Shown piece after piece: positions 58,401 through 64,000 of a stretch of DNA of 64,000 nt. How positions within the stretch are numbered: position 1 is the first letter of the stretch; the number at the start of each line of letters is the position of its first letter. The stretch comes from Parasporobacterium sp. GTDB taxonomy: Bacteria; Bacillota; Clostridia; Lachnospirales; Lachnospiraceae. Under the pieces are notes generated by a model. It saw nothing but the letters and a program-made list of their open reading frames with translations, was not told the DNA's origin and did no database searches. The stretch is from contig JAFUBX010000028.1 of NCBI GenBank assembly GCA_017459985.1, forward strand, positions 52,601 through 116,600, written 5' to 3'. The position numbers and the translations under genes are program-made.

Positions 58401-58683
58401 GGGAGGATTCTTCTTCGAATTCTTCTTCCGGCTCCTGTTCGGGTTCTTCCTCTTCTGCTTCTGCAGACGGTTCCTCTTCCTCGAAATATGTCTCAAACGC
58501 AGCCAAAGATTCCTCTGTGTTTTCCAGAGATTCGGTCAGTTCCTGTTCTAATACATCAATTCCGGTTTCCCAATTTTCCGATATTTCCCCGGAGGGCTCT
58601 CCCCAGGCAATTCCGGAAATATTGCTCAGGCAAAATGTGAGAAGCAGTAATATGATTAAATTCTTTTCAACTAATCTTTTCAC
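49471..58683 (-). CDS. Giant LPxTG-anchored Cna-B/SpaA adhesin with fibro-slime domain
   Basis: The product is about 3070 residues. A signal peptide (NLIILLLLTFCLSNISG) is followed by an N-terminal domain and a Glu/Thr/Pro/Ser-rich stalk at about 280-630 (repeats of PEETELTEI). Three related modules near 635, 1015 and 1190 start with a (T/S)xxGxxYxIxVxY strand. A unique region spans 1330-1830. A fibro-slime domain at about 1845-2140 has FTGDDDFWLYVDDELIIDLG and IFYMERGAGASNLHMRF. Then come about six Cna-B/SpaA repeats with E-box motifs (KETKAPAEY, REKTAPGNY, HETEAPEGY). LPFTG is near 3030, with a membrane helix and an Arg-rich tail. GTG 58683 is preferred, six bases after GGAGAG; TTG 58689 is possible. 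No sortase is in the window. Confidence 0.93.
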   Translation of the reverse strand: MKRLVEKNLIILLLLTFCLSNISGIAWGEPSGEISENWETGIDVLEQELTESLENTEESLAAFETYFEEEEPSAEAEEEEPEQEPEEEFEEESSPEPEMTTEVVFDNHEVTVTAYLEAEHALLAGTRLHVEEIKKDSEEQEARDVYNWVSYLLDTYGYRNELRVFSPVIYRVWFETDGVYTIPSGRIAFYFNYKESKNVDPKASYGNVKILKLEDIYGETQAVNVIEPWIELNESGRIEKATYKVTEYGYPLCVFCCAEEIEEETTESDRQIYMLDDPESEVTEPEGQTTPEEPETEMTEIPEETELTEIPEETELTEILEEPEVTEIPAEPETETSVVPEETESREESESETPEVPTETEIPEEPETETPEVSAEEPSTNETDTSELIEVLDTTETEAPAVSAEEPDTTGQESSESEEITSEETEPESETGESQLDEILDEIIQEEPETPEDMTSGDTQLVSEELVEELIGETQEESSETGEPESSEETVSEEQTEEESESGEPETTEEASEKESYLEAAEEESREEETGENEPELPEETFEQESVEEEPTTEERIIYYLIDPDEEEEQTQTENIEEETTEEEAADEATTEEVTEEETSEIVTTEEPETETTEEETTEEETTSEPSVIRQPVILTSTDGQTYQIAVSYGPGSKMTENAELHVAEITAGSAEYQQYLSAISESYLSDYELITEAHFYKLHVVPGELPNSTSASEEPSAGVQIANAPTIIQLQLLENGSARPLAALDPKVVCFGGSTGSAGMDPTAGTARETKETGEAGDTGALEPGDSDPGMPVLMEFVIIDNQIQMEAEPDLTIGVFFKGEFSYSIDGNTYDFSLPEGGYVSLQSIVEVLGIAEEAQASAAELIAGQTAFPGAFPTATDAAATDGSASAEGQADVPLLLDNIEISEATRDFVAEVETVEFSDPSLVWVGKVEEDTTVDSLKDANGLENEYNEELEEAQLEQINSTVVDNGDWALISIQPFNSEEVLTVNMKDGEEFAIRVKNTQIRKTVISASGETYEITVTYDDSAGIPEGSDLVVREILPEPQTSNKSQTTGSTGPSATNGFDPINVPQPAASTEYDQYVAETMNALGIESENVRSARFFDITIVDPEGNEVQPVQGSSVKVKIELAEELSGDVQALHFGEEVEALDTTLVETGNTDTAVTFEASSFSVYGIITTIETTVITAQGRAYRISVSYGPDAGVPEGASLKAEEILQSEEASDQPTEYEEYLERTRRALELESGAFSYARFFDISILDADGNKVQIEAPVNVKIELADKEEGEEQAENTLVVHFADDAIEGDVVADLAVEGDTVKFQADGFSAYAIVEGPDPVPLGWQKVESIQDLLDHALYGLSIGHPDGYFYMNTMTGDNTRMGITKTKPAQSSPPTSAAKYYFEQADEDGTQVYAYCYDSNGQKLYVNNKQTNSLYLTSDENEKTAFTVTQNSNGTFKFSNGAWYWNMQGGASGARFCAYNSANDNNNNVELWYYTGLDSDPYELDADTFGKTYGLMNWNGGVAGKALMAQANTGSTLTALPLTVLTRSGNEEDKLFVPKDSEISQWSFHWQGTDTYYLTTVEDGSTKYLRIGADGLRLVSTPDDACLIQVTPGTGIHAGEISLKSGSTTLTFSGVTDDGFNVGGGAGSEWLNLVDFSELTSDYYMTYSASKVSVADPGVTTGSKVIVYTRSWNDSTKKYEFYAINHDGTLQRCFESGDSIEWVGSIINTMLWQFTEYTNDDGSVNYYYELYNPYSDHYLAPQVTGGQIVAGDPIGINMNGRRYGQYYSTILAWDDANYAYAGLKVENGQIVSCPRSEAMDFYFAVLEDAPVDDVLHTVATVDHTQYGITMKIIDFETRTEMSNFLGNDEGGVGSTLHQGLLSTDLGADGYPTAAGGSLGTLYNGAAEVNHLFIDSTFRASGYYEFDSSQNFAHLVGDEFVVYKELGSYDSGGNKPTLKHGQFFPFNDIEAGIYASINGKNLYSTTAQLLPDSDPRKNEQLYLIKNPDCYFGVELEASFTQTPSGLDDWGHDIIFEFTGDDDFWLYVDDELIIDLGGIHSAVPGSVNFRTGAVNVNGNPTTLRELMKGNYRARNDSATDEEVQAYLNEIFGGPGTVFPDYTTHTMRIFYMERGAGASNLHMRFNLASVKPGTVELTKELSGVDSSESPLAEFAYQIKYKKNGTEYSLTNAVPHTLDKDTDYVFYKDTTTPVTFLESIEIDGITYEDVFILKPGDKTVINFPIFGDNKEGVDTYRIIECGVNTEVYSSVYVNGSEIEGTPIVDTSQEEHPGRKDYGIDPATTADRPRVNYVNQVDPEALRTLTIKKELYDESGENKITDPSATFNFRLYFGTESDSELALANMYTYHVKDPAGNYCRWDASDPLNPKFVSIGKTDYTTLTDAEKEAVSFATSINGQISRIPAEYTIEVRQILAGTKFRVVERPWEIPDGFSFQKYQYNGEDSDNNAEDGVSDTITSGQDSNVIVRNLKGWGLRVNKVWTDADYMEEREPVYFAVFVKEAAPDPDSEADPDQEADQEQEAAPVLTLVEGTVRQMPYEANPQSLYWYFEHLPVANTTIDDYVIREVTISAANPTVDADGVVTDYGTVTPIEEGGRTDLSGLQKGEQRSGDDSPSFPYTVHYEEGSLSEGSNVRVDTVTNDRPGLLLRKTQWDGETALSGAVFTLTDDTGTIIGTFTSDAAGLITVAYLREEVTYQLKETKAPAEYHGLGQTMNIRLDQDGEVHVSGVNEAYYILTQGEEQTQTPPMITIKNRQLSFCAVKIDGDTGSNLAGAHFALHRQVTVDGVTAFDVNPMPGYEDLVTAADGTIPKIDQTLPAGVYELREKTAPGNYEKLPSHIYFNVSALNEITLVKAPEGVTLSEEDEEGTAEAGPVVYTLTVRNYSPVTITLKKIGVNKETGEIVDEHLGGAAFTVYESDHTTVAKGFVNDPSSGTKTEIELEDLVSSYEDGIFFSGILQHGTYYLHETEAPEGYNQRSDLQLTIEEQDDKLIVSITEHGEAQQITASDDGSYLIEVENNCGYELPFTGGTGTRLFTILGGILIALAGILFAGLRLRHHPRRRER

Positions 58684-59129
58684 GCTCAACTCTCCGTCAG
58701 TATTTCTCGATCAGTTTCATTATGGAATGATTATAATCAGTCAGGAGTCTAAAAACCCATCAAAGCACTGCCCGACAATGTATTATTAGAAGATATTATA
58801 ATACCTTTCTTCTTTGAATAAAAGTCATTGGATGCTTATTTTAGCATGAATTTGCAACAAATTTGCCACAAGCTGATGTTGCAATGGTTGTTTCTCAGTA
58901 ATCCCGTTTTTGTTCGCTGCTGTTAAAAATGGTTTGTACCTTTATTTTCTATATAGCTACCGCCCACGCATGCAGATGTCCGTGGGCGGTAAAATTACAA
59001 AAATACTGAAACTACGATACATTACCCGCCAATGATGATCCGGGGGCCTCTGCATCATATGAATATATGGTTTACGGAAATCGCAAAACCTGCGATCATT
59101 GAGCTGATGAGTAAATTCCTTTGTTCTAT
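58684..59129. other. Noncoding gap between adhesin and toxin gene, with an 11-bp inverted repeat
   Basis: TACCGCCCACG (58958-58968) and CGTGGGCGGTA (58981-58991) form a perfect hairpin without a T tract. AT-rich sequence with TATAAT boxes near 58730 and 58795 may hold the adhesin promoter. TTACCCGCCAATGATGA at 59022-59038 is the left copy of a direct repeat that recurs beyond the RelBE pair. No gene is seen. Confidence 0.5.
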
Positions 59130-59432
59130 TTACTTCAGCCCACTTATTTTCTTGTAAACATCTCCCCTGTTTCCTGCAATCAACATGATGATTACTACTA
59201 TCATGCCGTTTATGATGGTATATACCACACGGTAACTGCCAATCCTGATCCTGTAGTAGTCATTTTTCTTTCCTTTGATCCTCTTTACATCTACTTTTTC
59301 AGGATGGTCTTCTGTAAGAAGACTCCTGATATCATCCTCATACTGCGTACGGACATCTTCATGTTCTCTCAGAAATTTGTCCGCTGCTTTTGTATAATGG
59401 ATATCATAGTTAAGCTGTAATCTTCCCGCCAT
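59130..59432 (-). CDS. relE: RelE/ParE-family toxin
   Basis: The 100-residue protein has the compact RelE fold pattern: YDIHYTKAADKFLREH, then a basic KVDVKRIKGKKNDYYRIRIGSYRVVYTI core and a C-terminal strand with GNRGDVYKKI. RelE proteins cut mRNA on the ribosome; ParE relatives target gyrase. AGGAGG precedes ATG 59432. It follows its antitoxin by 11 bases. Confidence 0.9.
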   Translation of the reverse strand: MAGRLQLNYDIHYTKAADKFLREHEDVRTQYEDDIRSLLTEDHPEKVDVKRIKGKKNDYYRIRIGSYRVVYTIINGMIVVIIMLIAGNRGDVYKKISGLK

Positions 59433-59443
59433 AGCACCTCCTG

Positions 59444-59713
59444 TTACAGTGAAAAATGCTTCACAGAGGATATGGACAGGTCATCATCAGACATTCCTTC
59501 AATCTCACTAAGGATCTCTGCTGTTTCTTCAGCCGATGCTTCCTCAACATTTACTGTGAGCCGGTAAAAAGGATCCCTTTTCATCTTGTCGACATATTCC
59601 CTTACAGCTTCTTTAACCACATCTGTAACGGTCATGTTGAAAACGGAAGCCACCTGTTTCATTTCAAGTATATCGGATTCCTCCATTTTGAAGTTCATCG
59701 CCCTTGTTGCCAT
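59444..59713 (-). CDS. RelB-like ribbon-helix-helix antitoxin
   Basis: The 89-residue acidic protein begins with an RHH-type segment (RAMNFKMEESDILEMKQVASVFNMTVTDVVKEA). Its acidic C-terminal half (EEASAEETAEILSEIE) fits a toxin-wrapping region. AAGGAGG precedes ATG 59713. Antitoxin before toxin is the common order, with the RHH part probably repressing the pair. Confidence 0.85.
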   Translation of the reverse strand: MATRAMNFKMEESDILEMKQVASVFNMTVTDVVKEAVREYVDKMKRDPFYRLTVNVEEASAEETAEILSEIEGMSDDDLSISSVKHFSL

Positions 59714-60135
59714 ATGACCACCTCCTTGTGCGGAGTATATATCGTAAAGTTGATGTAGTCAAGTAAATAACATAAAGCTTTCTATATCCGAATCCGGTGT
59801 GCTACAGAGTCCACTAGTTCAGTGTGATCCTTAAGTTTCCAGAAATCCGGGTGCGGTATACAGTATTGAGGTTAAGTGGCTGTGGGGGATAATGCTCCAG
59901 GAATATAAGGATTTTTTGAGATTTACCCGCCAATGGTGAGGATCCTAGGCTGCCCGCCTGCGTTGAGGGGACGCAGGTTTTGCCGCTTTATGCACAAAAA
60001 CCGCGGTTACGGTTAAATGCAGTCAAACGTAACCGCAAAAAATGTGTCGCAAACCTGGGACAATGTGTCAAATCCCCTGTATATCCGGCAAGAATGTTCT
60101 TAGAATTTTCTTTTGTCCCCGCCTTGTCCGGTTCC
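59714..60135. other. Noncoding gap with direct repeat and hairpin
   Basis: TTACCCGCCAATGGTGA at 59923-59939 matches the repeat at 59022-59038 with one change. GCGGTTACG (60003-60011) pairs with CGTAACCGC (60028-60036), followed by an A7 run. No gene is evident in this stretch. Confidence 0.5.
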
Positions 60136-61449
60136 TCACACAGTCATCACCGCCTGTTCGATTTTTTCAATCTGACTGCTCAGCTCCGTCAGGCTTCTGT
60201 GGCCGTATACTCCATTTGTCACGTCACCTTTCAGGCTATGCCCCATCATCCGTTTCCGGTCTGCTTCCTTTACATCATAACTTTCACATAATCTGGAAAA
60301 CGTGTGCCGGGTACTATGGGGTGTATGATATCTCGTTTCCGCCTTCGTATCCGGCACATCTTCAGAGGGCTTTTCTCCATAGCACTTCCTGTGGCAGACG
60401 GCTTCTTCATCCACGCCAATTTCTACAAGCACTTTCTTCATATCCCGGCGAAACTGGCCGTTTTTCTTGCCGCAAAGAAATATGCCGCTGATCTCCCGGA
60501 CAAGTGGAAGGATCCTGGAATGCACCGGTACTACTCTGTTTTTTCCGGCATCCGTTTTCAGACCTCCCCGGAAATGCGGTACCTCCCCATCAAGAAAATC
60601 CAGCGTTTCATACTCCCTGATCCGGAAGCCGCTGTAGCACATGATCAGGATCATCCGGACGGTATCTTTTACAAACTTATCTGTACTTGTCCGGTACGCC
60701 TCCCACATTTTTTTCAGTTCCTCATCCGTGAAATCCTGATGATGGACCTCCTCCTTCGCTGATGGCATCTGGACATACAATCCACGGGATTTTTCACAAT
60801 AACCTCTCGCCAGGGCAAATTGGTACAGCTGATGGATCAGTGTTACGACTCTTGTGACAGTCGTCTTGCTATATCCTGAATCAGCCACATCGTATACGAT
60901 CTCCTCCAGGTCATCAATGTTCACTTCATCCAATGACAGATCATACAGAGCTTCCAGCTTCATCCATGCGGAATTGTACCCATTCTTTGTGCTTTTCTTT
61001 AACTCTTTCGCTGCATGAGGGCCGAATTTGTGTTCGAGAAAGGACTCGTAGACAGATGTAAATGTGTGGAACGGCGCTGATTCCCTGCTTGCACCGAATC
61101 TTTCGCTGTTACTGCAGCTGCCGTTGATACCGCCTCCGCTGCAGCCCTTGCTACTGATGCTTTTGCTGTAAATGCGGCCAGTGCTACTTCCACAGCTCCT
61201 GCTGTCAAAACCGCCATTGCTGCTATTGCCACAGCTGTCGCCGCTGCCGGCCGCAAGGATACTTTCCGGTCCCGGTTTATACCTGCCTTCGTGATACAAT
61301 TTCAGAACGGCAATTCCTGTAGCTCGGTCCGGCACGTAACAGATCGCCTTCGGCCGCTTCCCGTCTTTGGTCGGCGGATGCACCGCATAGGGATTCGTGC
61401 GGGCCTTGTCAATCAGTCTGACAGTTCCAAAACCTGGGCTTAGTCTCAT
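60136..61449 (-). CDS. Tyrosine recombinase (phage-type integrase) with Gly/Ser-rich insertion
   Basis: The 437-residue protein has the catalytic set Arg276 (SGFRIREYE), Lys298, His378 and Arg381 (HSTRHTF), His404 (MMGHSL) and Tyr415 (NGVYGH). A core-binding domain lies at about 128-235. Residues 65-122 are a Gly/Ser/Cys-rich low-complexity stretch between the N-terminal domain and the core-binding domain, unusual for this family. ATG 61449 is chosen with GGAGG upstream. It sits between a toxin-antitoxin pair and a pilin gene; no excisionase or att pair was identified. Confidence 0.9.
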   Translation of the reverse strand: MRLSPGFGTVRLIDKARTNPYAVHPPTKDGKRPKAICYVPDRATGIAVLKLYHEGRYKPGPESILAAGSGDSCGNSSNGGFDSRSCGSSTGRIYSKSISSKGCSGGGINGSCSNSERFGASRESAPFHTFTSVYESFLEHKFGPHAAKELKKSTKNGYNSAWMKLEALYDLSLDEVNIDDLEEIVYDVADSGYSKTTVTRVVTLIHQLYQFALARGYCEKSRGLYVQMPSAKEEVHHQDFTDEELKKMWEAYRTSTDKFVKDTVRMILIMCYSGFRIREYETLDFLDGEVPHFRGGLKTDAGKNRVVPVHSRILPLVREISGIFLCGKKNGQFRRDMKKVLVEIGVDEEAVCHRKCYGEKPSEDVPDTKAETRYHTPHSTRHTFSRLCESYDVKEADRKRMMGHSLKGDVTNGVYGHRSLTELSSQIEKIEQAVMTV

Positions 61450-61883
61450 ATAAATTCCTCCTGTCATGGCCGCGTATATGTTAATCTCCCGGCTTTCGCT
61501 GAGAATTATAGCGGTTTCACTTATATCAATCCTTCTCCATCCAGGGCTTTCCAGGATGTCCGTATCTGCAAAAGAAAGAATGATAATTACTGTCGTCATT
61601 ATGCTCGATGCGATTGTTGAATTCAACAAAATAACCCCTTTTCCACTGCACCTCGTGGCGCCAATCCATTATACTCTTCCTGAGATTTGAGGTCACATGA
61701 TGCCACGAAGGACACGACGGACACAGAAAGCCATAACGGCCGGCAGCATTCTTCCGCCTGCATAAATGCTGATCTTTTCACAGCGATTGGCGCAGGATCA
61801 TGCGTGATCTGAAAGACACGAAAGACACAGAATAATCAGGATCCGGAAGCGGGAAGTATCACAATCACTGAATTCTTTGGTTA
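61450..61883. other. Divergent intergenic region between recombinase and pilin genes
   Basis: It holds the perfect 16-bp palindrome TTGTTGAATTCAACAA (61614-61629), which could be an operator. GCGCCAATC near 61655 and GATTGGCGC near 61785 are inverted copies. GACACGAA(A/G)GACACAGAA-type direct repeats lie near 61710 and 61820. No gene is seen. Confidence 0.5.
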
Positions 61884-63419
61884 ATGTCTATGATGGCTTT
61901 AGTCATTGCCGCAGTCATGATCCTGGCAATGGGAGTTACGGTGTTTGCACAGACTGAAGGTGAAGCTGCAGAAGGTAAAGGATCCATTACGATTGAAAAT
62001 GCAGCCAAGGGTGAGACCTACAGCGTAGTAAAAATCTTTGGAGCAACAATTACAGGAGATGCTACAGCAACTACAGATGCTACAGGTATTGCTTACACAG
62101 GTACTATTCCGGATGCTCTTGAAGATTATTTTGAGTATGACACAGTAGGAAATATTATTGAAAAAACTGATGTGGAGGAGAGTGCTCTTGTGTCTGCTGT
62201 TCAGGCTTATGCTAAAACAATTGATGCCGCTGCCTCTGCAACAAGTGATGGCAGCACACTCACTTTTCAGGGACTTGATTATGGCTATTATGCTGTTATC
62301 TCTACTCAGGGCGCCACAGTAACTGTTGATTCTCTGAGGCCAAATGCCACAGTATATGATAAGAATACTAAAGATATCACTGTTGAAAAAACAGTCGGTA
62401 AAACGTCTTATTCCATCGGTGATACTGTGACCTACACAGCAACTTTCGACACTGTAAACTTCTATGGTTCTGGCGCTACTGCAAAGCAGGTCATCAAGTA
62501 TACCATCACAGATACACTGCCTGAATTCCTGTCAGGTGTTGCTATTGACAGCATTACCATCACAAAGAAGGATGGATCAACCACAGATACGACTATAACT
62601 GGCAAGAGCTTCACGAATGGGTCATTTGATATTGATTGGGCTGATGAAGTTGCAGGTAGCGATCCAAAGGAATATACCAGTAAATATGATAACGGTGCGA
62701 AGATTATTGTCACCTATCATGGTACCTTAACATCTGTTACCAACATTAATACTGCTGACACCAATACTGTTAAGATTCAGCCAACAGTTGTTAAGCCAGA
62801 CGGAACGACGGAACAGCCTTGGGATGATAATTGGCAGGATGATGCTGAGATCAAGACATATGGCGCAGCTCTGAAGAAGACAGACGGAACTAACGCTCTG
62901 GCAGGAGCAGAATTTACTATCACTGGTCTTACTGTAACTGATGGTGATGCAGCTGGTGAATACATCGTTGTCTCCTATGATCCGGATAGTAAGGAAGAAA
63001 GCGATACTCTTGTAACCAATAGCGATGGCAAGCTTTACATTGTAGGTCTTGCTTCTGATACTGAGTTGTCTGTTACTGAGACAAAGGCCCCGGATGGCTA
63101 TAACAAGCTTACGCAGTCCATTACTCTTACTCCGCAGGTAATGACAGAGGCTATTTATACAGAGTCTGGTACAATTTACTATGATGCTAAAGGTAATGTG
63201 GTTTCTGAAGAATCCAGTTCGAGTTCCAGTGAAACAGTCGTAAAGAACCTTACAGACCTCGATGAAAATGCAGTAGCAGTTATCAACAACAAGGGCACTG
63301 AGCTTCCTTCCACCGGTGGTATCGGTACAACCATCTTTTACATCGTTGGCGGTGTGCTGGTTGTTGCAGCTGTGATCTTCCTGGCATTACGGAAAAGAAG
63401 TTCTAGCAAAGCTAAATAA
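61884..63419 (+). CDS. Isopeptide-forming fimbrial major pilin (SpaA/FimA type), LPSTG-anchored
   Basis: The 511-residue protein has a secretion signal core (ALVIAAVMILAMGVTVFAQ) and a pilin-motif-like NATVYDKNTKD near 155. Isopeptide-type Ig domains include ITVEKTVGKTSYSIGDTVTYT and ALKKTDGTNALAGAEFTITG. An E-box TETKAPDGY follows, then LPSTG at 474-478, a membrane helix and a basic tail. Such pilins are polymerised by class C sortases; none is in the window. The signal lacks a basic N-terminal region and no ribosome-binding site precedes ATG 61884, so the 5' end may be damaged. Codons are more AT-rich than in the neighbouring genes. Confidence 0.88.
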   Translation: MSMMALVIAAVMILAMGVTVFAQTEGEAAEGKGSITIENAAKGETYSVVKIFGATITGDATATTDATGIAYTGTIPDALEDYFEYDTVGNIIEKTDVEESALVSAVQAYAKTIDAAASATSDGSTLTFQGLDYGYYAVISTQGATVTVDSLRPNATVYDKNTKDITVEKTVGKTSYSIGDTVTYTATFDTVNFYGSGATAKQVIKYTITDTLPEFLSGVAIDSITITKKDGSTTDTTITGKSFTNGSFDIDWADEVAGSDPKEYTSKYDNGAKIIVTYHGTLTSVTNINTADTNTVKIQPTVVKPDGTTEQPWDDNWQDDAEIKTYGAALKKTDGTNALAGAEFTITGLTVTDGDAAGEYIVVSYDPDSKEESDTLVTNSDGKLYIVGLASDTELSVTETKAPDGYNKLTQSITLTPQVMTEAIYTESGTIYYDAKGNVVSEESSSSSSETVVKNLTDLDENAVAVINNKGTELPSTGGIGTTIFYIVGGVLVVAAVIFLALRKRSSSKAK

Positions 63420-63455
63420 TTAACTGGAATTTTAATTCCAAGTAACATACAACTT

Positions 63456-63489
63456 CAAGGAGGCTGATCCGAAAGGGTCAGCCTCCTTG
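63456..63489 (+). terminator. Hairpin after the pilin gene
   Basis: CAAGGAGGCTGATCC (63456-63470) pairs over 15 bp with 63475-63489 around a GAAA loop. There is no clear T tract, so it may be a terminator or an mRNA-stabilising 3' hairpin. Confidence 0.7.
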
Positions 63490-63644
63490 GATATTTGGAA
63501 CAAACGAATGATCGTAGATTACGATAGGAATATTTACCAGCAGAAAATCCATATATGCATTTGCTCCCACCTCAGAGGAGATTTCTTAAATAAGGTTCTT
63601 TATGGCTATGAAAATTTTCATGAGAATTTAAGATTGGGTGATCT

Positions 63645-63835
63645 GAAGTATAATTGCCAATTGCTATCCCTGTGCAAATCCGGGAAACAGGGATAGTAGA
63701 TGGCGATTTTTTCTTCTATAGTCCAATTTGCAGGGCAGGAGAGAGACCGAACTGGACCATGTGTGAAATAATTGAAAACTCGTATCCCTGTTTCAATGTT
63801 AAAAAGTGGGATAGTAAATGACGTTTTCTCAATAT
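63645..63835 (+). repeat. Multi-hairpin intergenic element, copy B
   Basis: GCCAATTGCTATCCCTG (63656-63672) pairs mostly with CAGGGATAGTAGATGGC (63688-63704), followed by GATTTTTT. Then come GTCC/GGAC segments near 63721-63757 and a TATCCC/GGGATA hairpin at 63783-63813 with TAGTAAATGACG after it. The order and spacing match copy A at 925-1115. No gene is seen from 63490 to the window end. Confidence 0.7.
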
Positions 63836-64000
63836 ATGGTCAAAAATGAAGGTTGTGAGGTAAGCGGTTTATAACCGCACGTCTTGACAGTAAGTGGAAC
63901 TGAATGGTGATAGTAAACCGCTCTCACTTTTTCGGTTCCATTACTTTTTCCACTTTATTGACCTTTGTACATCTCTCCTGCATAAACTCTGACCATGGCA

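Overview
The window looks like chromosome of a Gram-positive Clostridia-type bacterium, most likely a Lachnospiraceae-like member of the Bacillota. This rests on strong AGGAGG ribosome-binding sites with frequent TTG/GTG starts, a tmRNA tag ending in ALAA, a SpoVB-type flippase, the DAK2/FakA-recG cluster, a hexameric NADP-type glutamate dehydrogenase, folate/corrinoid one-carbon genes and LPxTG pili. No rRNA or tRNA gene was found; species cannot be fixed from sequence alone.

Layout. 1-2312 is a repeat-rich, gene-poor left edge: the 3' end of a Y-family DNA polymerase gene, two frameshifted remnants and the tmRNA gene. 2413-28879 is a dense housekeeping block, nearly all on the minus strand: smpB, secG, gpmI; nadK, tlyA, dxs, ispA, nusB (isoprenoid precursors plus transcription and rRNA factors); rlmH with a zinc-ribbon membrane protein; galM, alaS, tyrS; a CBS protein; a YprB-type nuclease, murF, ddl; recG and a FakA-like protein; rpmB (plus strand); a SpoVB/MurJ-type flippase, ybeY and phoH. 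A frameshifted rpsU, yraN, rnhB and smc follow. A three-gene HipBST-like toxin-antitoxin module (35.2-36.8 kb) sits between smc and an ATP synthase operon, flanked by a 12-bp direct repeat. The ATP synthase genes are fused in one run to plsX-acpP-rnc (36.8-45.1 kb). gdhA (plus), fchA and an orphan corrinoid protein come next. 49.4-63.4 kb is accessory: a cell-wall-anchored adhesin of about 3070 residues, a RelBE-type pair, a tyrosine recombinase and a sortase-dependent pilin.

The strongest unusual points are in the ATP synthase operon. There is no separate delta gene; instead the alpha subunit carries about 80 extra N-terminal residues resembling the C-terminal domain of delta. The c subunit has a signal-peptide-like start and an acidic linker before its two-helix hairpin. 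The a-subunit gene overlaps rnc by ATGA.

The other striking theme is repeats. At least four palindromic intergenic families are present: a 74-bp repeat with a 47-bp unit in seven copies at three loci, a 51-bp repeat in five copies, a GCAATGCTGCATTTTTT family, and a multi-hairpin element of about 190 bp present once near each end of the window. In addition, five unrelated genes (smpB, alaS, rpmB, the flippase gene and phoH) have short tandem duplications that span their own stop codons.
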